Shown one piece after another: positions 1 to 8,291 of a stretch of 38,075 nucleotides of DNA. The notes below the pieces were generated by a model. It did not search any database. It was not told the origin of the DNA and was given only the letters and a program-made list of their open reading frames with translations. The DNA is taken from assembly GCF_001667185.1 (NCBI RefSeq), contig NZ_LZIC01000132.1:1-38075 (forward strand). The letters run 5' to 3'. The position numbers and the translations under genes were made by a program. Every line of letters starts with the position of its first letter. The first letter of the stretch is position 1. The DNA is from Mycobacterium sp. 852002-50816_SCH5313054-b (GTDB taxonomy: Bacteria; Actinomycetota; Actinomycetes; Mycobacteriales; Mycobacteriaceae).

Positions 1-2118
1 GCCGAGCGGCTGGTCAACTGGTCCCCGGTGCTCGAGACGGCGATCTCGGACCTGGAGGTGAACTACCTCGACGTCGAGGGCGAGCTGGTGTCGTTCCGCT
101 ACGGCTCACTCAGCGACGACGAGGCCCACATCGTGGTCGCCACCACCCGGGTGGAGACGATGCTGGGCGACACCGCGATCGCCGTGCATCCCGACGACGA
201 CCGCTACCGGCACCTGGTCGGCGCCAGCCTGCCGCACCCGTTCGTGGACCGCGCGCGCGTCGTCGTCGCCGACGAGCATGTCGACCCCGAATTCGGCACG
301 GGTGCAGTCAAAGTCACGCCAGCGCACGACCCGAACGACTTCGAAATCGGGCTGCGGCACGAGCTGCCGATGATCTCGATCATGGACACCAAGGGCCGGA
401 TCGCCGACACCGGAACGCAATTCGACGGAATGGATCGTTTCGAGGCCCGGGTCGCGGTGCGCGAAGCCCTGGCCGCGCAGGGCCGGGTAGTCGAGGAGAA
501 GCGGCCCTATCTGCACAGCGTCGGGCATTCCGAGCGCAGCGGCGAGCCGATCGAGCCGCGGCTGTCGCTGCAGTGGTGGGTTCGGGTGGAATCGCTGGCC
601 AAGGCCGCCGGCGACGCGGTTCGCAACGGCGACACCGTGATTCACCCCGCCAGCCTCGAGCCGCGCTGGTTCGCCTGGGTCGACGACATGCACGACTGGT
701 GCATCTCGCGCCAGCTGTGGTGGGGCCACCGCATCCCGATTTGGTACGGGCCGGGCGGCGAGCAGGTGTGCGTCGGTCCGGACGACACGCCGCCGGCGGG
801 CTGGGAGCAGGACCCCGACGTGCTGGACACCTGGTTCTCCTCGGCGCTGTGGCCGTTCTCCACTTTGGGTTGGCCGGAGCAGACGCCGGAGCTGGAAAAG
901 TTCTATCCGACAAGCGTTCTGGTGACCGGCTACGACATTCTGTTCTTCTGGGTGGCGCGGATGATGATGTTCGGCACCTTCGTCGGCGGCGACGACGCCA
1001 TCACCCTCGGCGGCCACCGCGGCCCCCAGGTGCCGTTCACCGATATTTTCCTGCACGGGCTGATCCGCGACGAATTCGGCCGCAAGATGAGCAAGTCCAA
1101 GGGCAACGTCATCGACCCGCTGGACTGGATGGACATGTTCGGCGCGGACGCCCTGCGGTTCACCCTGGCCCGCGGCGCCAGCCCGGGCGGTGACCTCTCC
1201 GTCGGCGAGGATGCCGTCCGGGCGTCGCGCAACTTCGGCACCAAGCTGTTCAACGCCACCCGGTACGCGCTGATCAACGGCGCTGCGCTGGCGCCGTTAC
1301 CGGCGCTGACCGAGCTCACCGACGCCGATCGCTGGATCCTCGGACGGCTGGAAGAGGTTCGCGCCGAAGTTGATTCGGCCTTCGACGGCTACGAGTTCAG
1401 CCGGGCCTGCGAATCGCTCTACCACTTCGCGTGGGACGAATTCTGCGACTGGTACGTCGAACTGGCCAAGACCCAGCTTGGCGATGGGCTCGCGCACACC
1501 ACCGCCGTGCTGGCCGCGGTGCTCGACACGCTGCTGCGCCTGCTGCATCCGGTCATCCCGTTCCTCACCGAGGCGCTCTGGCAGGCCCTGACCAACCAGG
1601 AGTCGCTGGTGATCGCCGAATGGCCGAAATCGTCCGGCATCTCGCTGGATCAGGTTGCCGCGCAGCGAATCAGCGACATGCAGCGGCTCGTCACCGAGGT
1701 CCGCAGGTTTCGCAGCGAACAGGGCTTGGCGGACCGGCAGAAGGTGCCGGCCCGCCTGGGTGACGTGCGGGGCGCGGACCTGGGCGGCCAGGTGAGCGCG
1801 GTGACGTCGCTGGCGTGGCTCACCGAGCCGGGTCCGGGTTTTCAGCCGTCGGCGTCGGTGGAGGTGCGCCTCAGCGGTGGCACGGTCGTCGTCGAGCTCG
1901 ATACGTCGGGCACCATCGACGTCGCCGCCGAGCGGCGCCGCCTGGAAAAGGACCTGGCCGCGGCGCAAAAGGAGCTGGAGTCGACGGCGGCCAAGCTGGG
2001 CAACGCCGATTTCCTCGCCAAGGCGCCGGAGCAGGTGGTCGCCAAGATCCGTGACCGCCAGCGGGTGGCCCAGGAGGAAACCGACCGGATCAACGGCAGG
2101 CTGGCCGCGCTGCAATGA
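1..2118 (+). CDS. valS: Valyl-tRNA synthetase (5' truncated by window edge)
   Basis: Class I aminoacyl-tRNA synthetase that charges tRNA-Val in the cytoplasm. The reading frame is open from base 1, so the real start and the N-terminal HIGH motif lie outside the window. About 705 residues are present; full-length mycobacterial ValS is about 880. Visible parts in order: the inserted editing domain (TTRVETMLGDTAIAVHP, proofreading of mischarged threonine), the WCISRQLWWGHRIP segment, the KMSKS signature at 1084-1098 for ATP activation, the helical anticodon-binding domain, and a C-terminal coiled coil (AERRRLEKDL to the end) typical of bacterial ValS. The stop overlaps the folC start by 4 bp (ATGA), so the two are probably translationally coupled. 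Identification is secure. Confidence 0.97.
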   Translation, partial: AERLVNWSPVLETAISDLEVNYLDVEGELVSFRYGSLSDDEAHIVVATTRVETMLGDTAIAVHPDDDRYRHLVGASLPHPFVDRARVVVADEHVDPEFGTGAVKVTPAHDPNDFEIGLRHELPMISIMDTKGRIADTGTQFDGMDRFEARVAVREALAAQGRVVEEKRPYLHSVGHSERSGEPIEPRLSLQWWVRVESLAKAAGDAVRNGDTVIHPASLEPRWFAWVDDMHDWCISRQLWWGHRIPIWYGPGGEQVCVGPDDTPPAGWEQDPDVLDTWFSSALWPFSTLGWPEQTPELEKFYPTSVLVTGYDILFFWVARMMMFGTFVGGDDAITLGGHRGPQVPFTDIFLHGLIRDEFGRKMSKSKGNVIDPLDWMDMFGADALRFTLARGASPGGDLSVGEDAVRASRNFGTKLFNATRYALINGAALAPLPALTELTDADRWILGRLEEVRAEVDSAFDGYEFSRACESLYHFAWDEFCDWYVELAKTQLGDGLAHTTAVLAAVLDTLLRLLHPVIPFLTEALWQALTNQESLVIAEWPKSSGISLDQVAAQRISDMQRLVTEVRRFRSEQGLADRQKVPARLGDVRGADLGGQVSAVTSLAWLTEPGPGFQPSASVEVRLSGGTVVVELDTSGTIDVAAERRRLEKDLAAAQKELESTAAKLGNADFLAKAPEQVVAKIRDRQRVAQEETDRINGRLAALQ

Positions 2119-3548
2119 GTGAGCCGCCCGAGCGGGCCAACAGCGCGGCTCCCACACCGGATGAGATCGCGTCCCTGTTGCAGGTCGAGCACCTGCTCGA
2201 CCAACGCTGGCCCGAGACCAAGATCGAGCCGAGCCTGACCCGGATCAGCGCCCTGATGGATCTGCTGGGGTCGCCGCAACTGGGCTATCCGTCGATCCAC
2301 ATCGCGGGCACCAACGGCAAGACGTCGGTGGCGCGCATGGTCGACGCGCTGGTGACCGCGCTGCATGGGCGCACCGGCCGAACCACCAGCCCGCACCTGC
2401 AATCGGCCGTCGAACGCATCGCAATCGACGGTGAGCCGATCAGCCCTGCCCAGTACGTGGGGACCTACCGGGAGATCGAGCCGTTCGTGCAGCTGGTCGA
2501 TGCGCAGTCGCAGGCCGACGGCGGGCCCGCGATGAGCAAATTCGAGGTGCTCACGGCGATGGCCTTCGCCGCGTTCGCCGACGCGCCCGTCGACGTCGCG
2601 GTGGTCGAGGTCGGCATGGGCGGGCGCTGGGATGCCACCAACGTGGTCAACGCGCCGGTGGCCGTGATCACCCCGATCGGCATCGACCACGTCGACTACC
2701 TCGGCGCGGACATCGCCGGGATCGCCGGCGAAAAGGCCGGGATCATCACCAAAGCACCTGACGGCGCGCCGGACACCGTCGCCGTCATCGCGCGCCAGGT
2801 GCCCGAGGCGATGGAAGCGCTGCTGGCCCAGGCCGTCCGCGCCGACGCCGCGGTGGCCCGTGAGGATTCGGAGTTCGCGGTCCTGGGCCGCCAGGTCGCG
2901 ATCGGCGGCCAGGTGCTGCAGCTGCAGGGCCTCGGCGGGGTGTACTCCGACGTCTACCTGCCGCTGCACGGCGAACACCAGGCGCACAACGCGGCGGTGG
3001 CACTGGCGGCGGTCGAGGCTTTCTTCGGCGCCGGCGCGCAGCGCCAGCTCGACGTCGACGCCGTGCGGGCCGGCTTCGCCGCCGTCACCAGCCCGGGGCG
3101 GCTGGAGCGCTTGCGCAGCGCCCCCACGGTGTTCATCGACGCCGCGCACAATCCCGCCGGCGCGGCCGCGCTGGCGCAGACGCTGGCCGGCGAGTTCGAC
3201 TTCCGGTTCCTGGTCGGCGTGATCAGTGTGATGGCCGACAAGGACGTGGACGGCATCCTCGCGGCGCTGGAGCCGGCGTTCGACGCCGTCGTCGTGACCC
3301 ACAACGGTTCGCCGCGGGCGCTGGACGTCGAGGCGCTGGCGCTGGCCGCCGGCGAGCGGTTCGGGCCCGACCGCGTCACCACCGCGGAGAACCTGCGCGA
3401 CGCCATCGACGTCGCGACCGCCCTGGTCGAGGACGCCGCGACGGAAAGCGATGCGGGAGAGTCGTTTTCGGGCACGGGGATCGTCGTCACCGGCTCGGTC
3501 GTCACCGCCGGGGCGGCCCGCAGCCTGTTCGGGCGTGATCCCCAATGA
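2115..3548 (+). CDS. folC: Folylpolyglutamate synthase / dihydrofolate synthase
   Basis: Adds glutamate to dihydropteroate and to reduced folates, which retains folate in the cell. The protein has 477 residues, normal for mycobacterial FolC. The Mur-ligase-like P-loop AGTNGKTS is at residues 64-71, followed by the VVEVGMGGRWDATN segment and, in the C-terminal domain, the DAAHNP motif that contacts ATP and substrate. The ATG overlaps the valS stop by 4 bp and the stop overlaps the next start by 4 bp, so valS-folC-DUF4233 form a coupled operon. The same order is known from M. tuberculosis (Rv2448c-Rv2446c, from memory). Whether it has both synthase activities cannot be read from sequence. In pathogenic mycobacteria FolC is known for activating para-aminosalicylic acid. 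Confidence 0.95.
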   Translation: MSEPPERANSAAPTPDEIASLLQVEHLLDQRWPETKIEPSLTRISALMDLLGSPQLGYPSIHIAGTNGKTSVARMVDALVTALHGRTGRTTSPHLQSAVERIAIDGEPISPAQYVGTYREIEPFVQLVDAQSQADGGPAMSKFEVLTAMAFAAFADAPVDVAVVEVGMGGRWDATNVVNAPVAVITPIGIDHVDYLGADIAGIAGEKAGIITKAPDGAPDTVAVIARQVPEAMEALLAQAVRADAAVAREDSEFAVLGRQVAIGGQVLQLQGLGGVYSDVYLPLHGEHQAHNAAVALAAVEAFFGAGAQRQLDVDAVRAGFAAVTSPGRLERLRSAPTVFIDAAHNPAGAAALAQTLAGEFDFRFLVGVISVMADKDVDGILAALEPAFDAVVVTHNGSPRALDVEALALAAGERFGPDRVTTAENLRDAIDVATALVEDAATESDAGESFSGTGIVVTGSVVTAGAARSLFGRDPQ

Positions 3549-3904
3549 CCGATAACAGCGCGACCCCACCGGCCGATCCGTGGAAGAGCTTCGCCGCGGT
3601 GATGGCCGCGACGCTGATCCTCGAGGCGATCGTGGTGCTGCTGGCGATACCGGTGGTGGGCGCGGTCGGCGGCGGCCTGACCGGCGCGTCGTTGGGCTAC
3701 CTGATCGGCCTGGCGGTGGCGCTGGTGGTGCTGGCCGCGCTGCAGCGCAGGCCCTGGGCGATCTGGGCGAACTTGGGCATCCAGGTGGTGCTGCTGGCCG
3801 GCTTCGCCGTCTACCCCGGGGTGGGATTCATCGGGATGCTGTTCACCGGGTTGTGGGCGCTGATCGCCTACTTCCGGGCCGAGGTCCGGCGCAGGCAGGA
3901 GTAG
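3545..3904 (+). CDS. DUF4233 small integral membrane protein
   Basis: A 119-residue protein made almost entirely of four hydrophobic helices: about residues 16-38 (AAVMAATLILEAIVVLLAIPVV), 43-65, 70-88 and 92-110, with a basic C-terminal tail (AEVRRRQE). This matches the actinobacterial DUF4233 family, the counterpart of Rv2446c, which is conserved behind folC. No catalytic motif is visible and the function is unknown. The start ATG overlaps the folC stop by 4 bp, and no promoter lies between them, so it depends on folC transcription and probably on coupled translation. A link to folate metabolism is only suggested by position. Confidence 0.85.
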   Translation: MTDNSATPPADPWKSFAAVMAATLILEAIVVLLAIPVVGAVGGGLTGASLGYLIGLAVALVVLAALQRRPWAIWANLGIQVVLLAGFAVYPGVGFIGMLFTGLWALIAYFRAEVRRRQE

Positions 3905-3927
3905 GGCCGATCGGCAAAGGGGTTCTG

Positions 3928-3941
3928 TACGCTGTGCGCCG
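3928..3941 (+). promoter_or_regulatory. -10 box for a leaderless ndk transcript
   Basis: TACGCT at 3928-3933 fits the mycobacterial SigA -10 pattern TANNNT. It ends 7 nt before the GTG of ndk, so transcription should start at or next to the start codon. No Shine-Dalgarno sequence precedes the GTG, which supports a leaderless mRNA. No good -35 is visible, which is common for this promoter class. Confidence 0.5.
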
Positions 3942-4351
3942 TGACCGAAAGGACCCTGGTACTGATCAAGCCTGACGCCGTCGAGCGGCACCTGATAGGC
4001 GAGATCATCAGCCGCATCGAGCGAAAAGGCCTCACCATCGCGGCGCTGGAACTCCGGCACGTCAGCGAAGAGCTGGCCGGCCAGCACTACGCCGAGCACG
4101 AGGGCAAGCCGTTCTTCGGGTCGTTGCTGGAATTCATCACCTCGGGGGCGGTGGTGGCCGCGGTCGTCGAGGGACCCCGCGCGGTCGCGGCGTTCCGTCA
4201 GGTCGCGGGGGGTACCGACCCGGTGGAGAAGGCCACGCCGGGCACCATCCGGGGCGACTTCGGGCTGGAAACGCAGTTCAACCTGGTGCACGGGTCCGAT
4301 TCGGACGATTCGGCGAAGCGCGAGATCGCGCTTTGGTTTCCCGGAATTTAG
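3941..4351 (+). CDS. ndk: Nucleoside diphosphate kinase
   Basis: Transfers the gamma phosphate between nucleoside tri- and diphosphates through a phosphohistidine. It has 136 residues, the exact length of the M. tuberculosis enzyme. The N-terminal TLVLIKPDAV strand with the ATP-contacting Lys10 is present, and the active-site histidine is His117 in NLVHGSDS. The GTRG-like loop (PGTIRGDFG) that binds nucleotide is at residues 100-108. Translation starts at GTG 3941, which places the conserved TERTLVLIKPD block correctly at the N-terminus. It lies 36 bp after the DUF4233 stop, with its own -10 box and no ribosome binding site, and is followed by a strong hairpin. It therefore looks like a single-gene transcript inside the cluster. 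Confidence 0.97.
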   Translation: MTERTLVLIKPDAVERHLIGEIISRIERKGLTIAALELRHVSEELAGQHYAEHEGKPFFGSLLEFITSGAVVAAVVEGPRAVAAFRQVAGGTDPVEKATPGTIRGDFGLETQFNLVHGSDSDDSAKREIALWFPGI

Positions 4352-4362
4352 CGCTGGCCGGA

Positions 4363-4384
4363 TCGGGGCCGCACCCGGCCCCGA
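4363..4384 (+). terminator. Hairpin terminator after ndk
   Basis: A perfect 9-bp GC-rich stem, TCGGGGCCG (4363-4371) paired with CGGCCCCGA (4376-4384) around the loop CACC, starts 12 nt after the ndk stop. There is no long T run behind it, only GTTTGCTG. That is usual for mycobacterial intrinsic terminators. It separates ndk from rne. Confidence 0.7.
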
Positions 4385-4691
4385 CGGCGTTTGCTGAAAC
4401 GCGTATCTCGGGTGCGGGTGGGCACACGGAGTGATGTGGGATACTGACAGCGGGTGAACGTCGCCGGACCGGCTTCGGACACCCGAATGAAGACTTAGAC
4501 AAGCGCGACCATCGCCACCGACGTGATGTTGCGCCGCATGTCAGGCCGACATTCAGCACGGCGCCGAGCGAGTTCTACCCGAGCCGTTCGGGGCAAGACC
4601 ATCACAAGCCTGGGAGAAGCGACCCGGGCCCATAGTGCAGCCCTCGCGTGGCCGCGTCGAAGCGACGCGCCCGGGGGCCTAAGGAGAGTAC
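4385..4691 (+). promoter_or_regulatory. Promoter region and long 5' leader of rne
   Basis: A 307-bp non-coding stretch between the ndk terminator and the rne GTG. A -10-like GATACT lies at 4440-4445, which would put the transcript start near 4452 and give a leader of about 240 nt. A long leader of a little over 200 nt is, from memory, also reported for M. smegmatis rne. Inside the leader a small hairpin, CCCGA (4578-4582) with TCGGG (4588-4592), is visible. A strong Shine-Dalgarno AAGGAG (4681-4686) precedes the GTG at 4692. RNase E autoregulates its own mRNA through the leader in E. coli; whether this happens here is an inference. No convincing small ORF was found. Confidence 0.5.
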
Positions 4692-7412
4692 GTGGTAGAC
4701 AGTGCGCCCCCTTCGAACCCACCGCAGGAGCCGGTCCAGCACGAGGACCTGCCCGATCGCCTGAGGGTGCACCAGCTGGCGCGGGCGCTGGGCAGCACCA
4801 ACAAAGAGGTGCTCGAGGCGCTCACCACGCTCGACGGGCGGGCACGCAACGTGCAGTCCGGCGTCGACCGCGAGGACGCCCTCAAGGTGCGCGACCTGAT
4901 CTTCGCCAAGCCGCTGCCGAACATCCCGGGCTTCAGCCACGCGGCGGCCAAACAGCAACCACTCCTGCTGCGGACCTCGACCGAGCCGGCCGAATACCTG
5001 CCGCTGTTCGTGGCGCCGCAGCCGGTGGAGCTCGGCGGCGGCGGTGACGCCGACGAAGCCGGCGACTCCGACGATTCCGACGACGACGACGAGGACGAGG
5101 ATCAGCCCGATCGATCGGCCAACAAGCGGCGCCGCCGCGGCCGGCGGGGGCGCGGCCGCGGGCGCGGCGAACAGGGTGGATCCGACGGTGACGACGACAC
5201 CGGCGACGAGGACGCCGACTCCGACGACTCCGACGACTCCGACGGCGACGACGAGGACGGCTCTCCGGACGGGGCCACCCGGCGCCGCCGCAGGCGCCGG
5301 CGGCGCAAGTCGGGATCCGGTGACGACGAGGAGGGTCTGTCGCCCGACGACCCGCCCAACACCGTGGTGCACGAGCGGCCGCCGCGCAGCGGCAAGAACG
5401 GTGAGAGCGGCGGCAGTTCCAACGCCGAGATCAAGGGCATCGACGGCTCCACCCGGCTGGAGGCCAAGCGGCAACGCCGGCGCGACGGGCGAGACGCCGG
5501 CCGGCGCCGCCCACCCGTGCTCACCGAGGCCGAGTTCCTGGCGCGCCGCGAGGCCGTCGAACGGATGATGGTGGTACGCGACCGGGTCCGCGGCGAGCCG
5601 CCGCACCCGGGGGCGCGCTACACCCAGATCGCGGTGCTCGAGGACGGCATCCTCGTCGAGCATTTCGTCACCTCCGCCGCGTCCGCCTCCCTGGTGGGCA
5701 ACATCTACCTCGGGATCGTGCAGAACGTGCTGCCCTCGATGGAGGCGGCGTTCGTCGACATCGGCCGCGGCCGCAACGGGGTGCTCTACGCCGGCGAAGT
5801 CAACTGGGAAGCCGCGGGATTGGGCGGGTCCGACCGCAAGATCGAACAGGCCCTCAAGCCCGGCGACTACGTCGTCGTCCAGGTCAGCAAGGACCCGGTC
5901 GGCCACAAGGGCGCCCGGCTCACCACGCAGGTGTCGCTGGCCGGTCGCTACCTGGTTTATGTGCCCGGCGCGTCGTCGACCGGGATCAGCCGCAAGCTGC
6001 CCGACACCGAACGCCAGCGGCTCAAGGAGATTCTTCGCGAGGTGGTGCCGTCCAACGCGGGGGTGATCATCCGCACCGCGTCCGAGGGCGTCAAAGAGGA
6101 CGACATCCGCAAGGACGTCACCCGCCTGCAGGAGCGCTGGCAGGAGGTCGAGGCCAAGGCGGCCGAGACCAAACGGAAGGCCGCGGGCGCCGCGGTCTCG
6201 CTCTACGAAGAGCCGGACGTATTGGTCAAGGTCATCCGTGACCTGTTCAATGAGGACTTCGCCGGCCTCATCGTCTCGGGCGACGAGGCCTGGAACACGA
6301 TCAACGAGTACGTGAATTCCGTTGCCCCAGAGCTGGTTTCGAAGCTGACCAAGTACGGGCCGGCCTCCGGGCCGGATGAGACGAGCGGCCCGGACGTGTT
6401 CGCGGTGCACCGCATCGACGAACAGCTCGCCAAGGCGATGGAGCGGAAGGTGTGGCTGCCGTCGGGCGGCACGCTGGTGATCGACCGCACCGAGGCCATG
6501 ACGGTGGTCGACGTCAACACCGGCAAGTTCACCGGATCCGGCGGCAACCTCGAACAGACCGTCACCAAGAACAACCTCGAGGCGGCCGAAGAGATCGTGC
6601 GCCAGCTGCGGCTGCGCGACATCGGCGGCATCGTGGTGATCGACTTCATCGACATGGTGCTGGAGTCCAACCGCGACCTGGTGCTGCGGCGGCTGACCGA
6701 GGCGCTGGCCCGCGACCGCACCCGCCATCAGGTGTCCGAGGTGACGTCCCTGGGCTTGGTGCAGCTGACCCGCAAACGGCTGGGCACCGGGCTGATCGAA
6801 GCATTCTCGTCGTCGTGCCCGAACTGCGGCGGCCGCGGCATCCTGCTGCACAGCGACCCGGTCGATTCCGCCCCGTCGAACGGCCGCAAGTCCGAGTCCG
6901 GTGGTCGCCGGGGCAGGCGCTCGAAGAAGAAGGGGGCCGAAGAGGCCGCCGACCAGCCCACCGTGGCGGTGGTGCCCGCGCATGCCCCCGGTGAACACCC
7001 GATGTTCAAGGCGATGGCCGCGGGCGCGTCCGGGCCGGCCGGCCAGGATGAGGACGAGGAGGAATCCGACGGGTCCGGTGACGTGCTCACCGCCACGGTC
7101 GACGGGAAGACCGAAGAGGGGGGCGCCGCCGACCTGGACGACGCCGACACCGACACCGATGACTTCGAGGACAACAACGACGACGACGACAACGACGAGG
7201 ACGAGTTCGACACCGACGACGACGACGACCTCGACGACGAGGACCTCGGCGACGACGAGGAGCTGGACCTGGATGACGACGAAGACGATCTGGACGACGA
7301 GGACTCCGACGACGACACCGCACGAAGCGGAAACGGCGGGTCCGCGGCCGGACGTCCGCGCCGCCGCCGTGCCGCGGGCAGGCCGGCCGGCCCGCCGATC
7401 CACGCGGACTGA
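4692..7412 (+). CDS. rne: Ribonuclease E/G with large charged arms
   Basis: Endoribonuclease that initiates mRNA decay and processes rRNA; 906 residues. The start is GTG 4692 behind AAGGAG. Residues about 24-75 (RLRVHQLARALGSTNKEVLEAL) resemble the IF2 N-terminal fold found in actinobacterial RNase E. Residues about 115-260 are a low-complexity arm alternating Asp/Glu runs with Arg-rich blocks (RRRRGRRGRGRGRG, RRRRRRRRK). The S1 RNA-binding domain lies at about 308-375. The catalytic metal ligands are Asp607 in VVDVN and the Asp pair 651/654 in VIDFID, and the zinc-link is Cys709/Cys712 (CPNCGG), needed for tetramer formation. Residues about 780-880 are extremely acidic and end in a basic RPRRRRAAGRP tail. 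The central placement of the catalytic core between two disordered arms is typical of mycobacteria. Confidence 0.95.
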   Translation: MVDSAPPSNPPQEPVQHEDLPDRLRVHQLARALGSTNKEVLEALTTLDGRARNVQSGVDREDALKVRDLIFAKPLPNIPGFSHAAAKQQPLLLRTSTEPAEYLPLFVAPQPVELGGGGDADEAGDSDDSDDDDEDEDQPDRSANKRRRRGRRGRGRGRGEQGGSDGDDDTGDEDADSDDSDDSDGDDEDGSPDGATRRRRRRRRRKSGSGDDEEGLSPDDPPNTVVHERPPRSGKNGESGGSSNAEIKGIDGSTRLEAKRQRRRDGRDAGRRRPPVLTEAEFLARREAVERMMVVRDRVRGEPPHPGARYTQIAVLEDGILVEHFVTSAASASLVGNIYLGIVQNVLPSMEAAFVDIGRGRNGVLYAGEVNWEAAGLGGSDRKIEQALKPGDYVVVQVSKDPVGHKGARLTTQVSLAGRYLVYVPGASSTGISRKLPDTERQRLKEILREVVPSNAGVIIRTASEGVKEDDIRKDVTRLQERWQEVEAKAAETKRKAAGAAVSLYEEPDVLVKVIRDLFNEDFAGLIVSGDEAWNTINEYVNSVAPELVSKLTKYGPASGPDETSGPDVFAVHRIDEQLAKAMERKVWLPSGGTLVIDRTEAMTVVDVNTGKFTGSGGNLEQTVTKNNLEAAEEIVRQLRLRDIGGIVVIDFIDMVLESNRDLVLRRLTEALARDRTRHQVSEVTSLGLVQLTRKRLGTGLIEAFSSSCPNCGGRGILLHSDPVDSAPSNGRKSESGGRRGRRSKKKGAEEAADQPTVAVVPAHAPGEHPMFKAMAAGASGPAGQDEDEEESDGSGDVLTATVDGKTEEGGAADLDDADTDTDDFEDNNDDDDNDEDEFDTDDDDDLDDEDLGDDEELDLDDDEDDLDDEDSDDDTARSGNGGSAAGRPRRRRAAGRPAGPPIHAD

Positions 7413-7457
7413 CCTGCGCCAACCCGGGGTGTTCGCCAGCAGTCGTTCGGGGCCGGT

Positions 7458-7494
7458 TTGACCCTGTAGCCGCTGGTCAAGTACCCTTGGACAG
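7458..7494 (+). promoter_or_regulatory. SigA-type promoter of rplU-rpmA-obg
   Basis: A -35 TTGACC (7458-7463) and a -10 TACCCT (7482-7487) are separated by 18 bp, close to the mycobacterial housekeeping consensus. The transcript would start near 7494, giving an untranslated leader of about 140 nt before rplU. The leader contains ACAGT...ACTGT (7491-7495 and 7510-7514) and GGCC...GGCC short pairings. I could not match it to a known L21 leader. A good Shine-Dalgarno AGGAG lies at 7626-7630. Confidence 0.75.
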
Positions 7495-7635
7495 TTGTCG
7501 TCAGGCCAGACTGTGGCCGGCGGCGGGCGGGACCACCGGGCTCGGAGTTTCTACCGGGGGCGGACCCGCACCCCAGACCCACCACGCACAGGCCGGTGGC
7601 ACGCGCGCGGCTAGCAGAAAGAGGCAGGAGCAACG

Positions 7636-7947
7636 ATGGCGACCTACGCAATCGTCAAGACCGGCGGCAAGCAATACAAGGTCGCCATCGGTGACGTGGT
7701 CAAGGTCGAGAAGCTGGACTCCGAGCCGGGCTCGAACGTGACGCTGCCGGTGGCCCTCGTCGTCGACGGCGCCAAGGTCACCAGCGACGCGGCCGCGCTG
7801 GCCAAGGTCGCGGTGACCGGTGAGGTGCTCGAGCACACCAAGGGCCCCAAGATCCGCATCCACAAGTTCAAGAACAAGACCGGCTACCACAAGCGTCAGG
7901 GGCACCGTCAGCAGCTGACGGTCCTGAAGGTCACGGGCATCAAGTAG
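7636..7947 (+). CDS. rplU: 50S ribosomal protein L21
   Basis: 103-residue structural protein of the large ribosomal subunit. It begins with the family hallmark YAIVKTGGKQYKV at residues 3-15 and has the C-terminal KIRIHKFKNKTGYHKRQGHRQ signature (about residues 75-95) that binds 23S rRNA. It starts at ATG 7636 with AGGAG 5 nt upstream. It leads the rplU-rpmA-obg-proB gene string, an order widely conserved in bacteria for the first three genes. rpmA follows after 14 bp. Confidence 0.98.
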   Translation: MATYAIVKTGGKQYKVAIGDVVKVEKLDSEPGSNVTLPVALVVDGAKVTSDAAALAKVAVTGEVLEHTKGPKIRIHKFKNKTGYHKRQGHRQQLTVLKVTGIK

Positions 7948-7961
7948 CGGAGGACGACACA

Positions 7962-8228
7962 ATGGCACACAAGAAGGGCGCTTCCAGCTCCCGCAACGGC
8001 CGCGACTCCGCCGCGCAGCGGCTGGGTGTGAAGCGGTTCGGCGGCCAGGTCGTGAAGGCCGGCGAGATCCTGATCCGCCAGCGCGGCACCAAATTCCACC
8101 CCGGCGCGGGCGTCGGCCGTGGCGGCGACGACACGTTGTTCGCCAAGGAGACCGGAGCCGTCGAGTTCGGGGTCAAGCGCGGACGCAAGACGGTCAGCAT
8201 CGTCGCGGCCGGGCAGACCACCGACTAG
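7962..8228 (+). CDS. rpmA: 50S ribosomal protein L27
   Basis: 88-residue large-subunit protein whose N-terminus reaches toward the peptidyl transferase centre. The N-terminal AHKKGASSSRNGRDS and the central LIRQRGTKFHPG block are diagnostic. The N-terminus starts directly with MAHKKG, so no cleavable N-terminal extension of the Firmicutes type is present. It lies 14 bp after rplU with a GGAGGA ribosome binding site in the gap, so the two are cotranscribed. Confidence 0.98.
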   Translation: MAHKKGASSSRNGRDSAAQRLGVKRFGGQVVKAGEILIRQRGTKFHPGAGVGRGGDDTLFAKETGAVEFGVKRGRKTVSIVAAGQTTD

Positions 8229-8239
8229 GCGCCCTTGCC

Positions 8240-8259
8240 CGGGCCCATCGCGCGGCCCG
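8240..8259 (+). terminator. Weak hairpin between rpmA and obg
   Basis: CGGGCC (8240-8245) can pair with GGCCCG (8254-8259) over an 8-nt loop, 12 nt after the rpmA stop. The stem is only 6 bp and no T run follows. At best it is an attenuator that lowers obg expression relative to the ribosomal proteins. It may also be chance in such GC-rich DNA. Confidence 0.25.
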
Positions 8260-8291
8260 CATCGCGCCCGCGGTAGTTGAGAGGACCCTCG

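Noticed and set aside
1842..3569. Long minus-strand open frame opposite folC and the valS end
   Set aside because: Composition is Arg/Gly/Asp-rich without domains, typical of antisense frames in high-GC DNA; the plus-strand genes have clear motifs.
7130..7330. GAC/GAT-rich tract as a tandem DNA repeat or CRISPR
   Set aside because: The pattern is the coding of an acidic protein tail in frame with rne; there are no regular repeat units with spacers.
4602..7403. A 933-codon open frame on the minus strand opposite rne
   Set aside because: It mirrors the GC-rich, Asp-codon-rich rne gene, giving Val/Leu runs (GTC/GTT opposite GAC/AAC). It has no recognisable domain, while rne on the other strand is certain.
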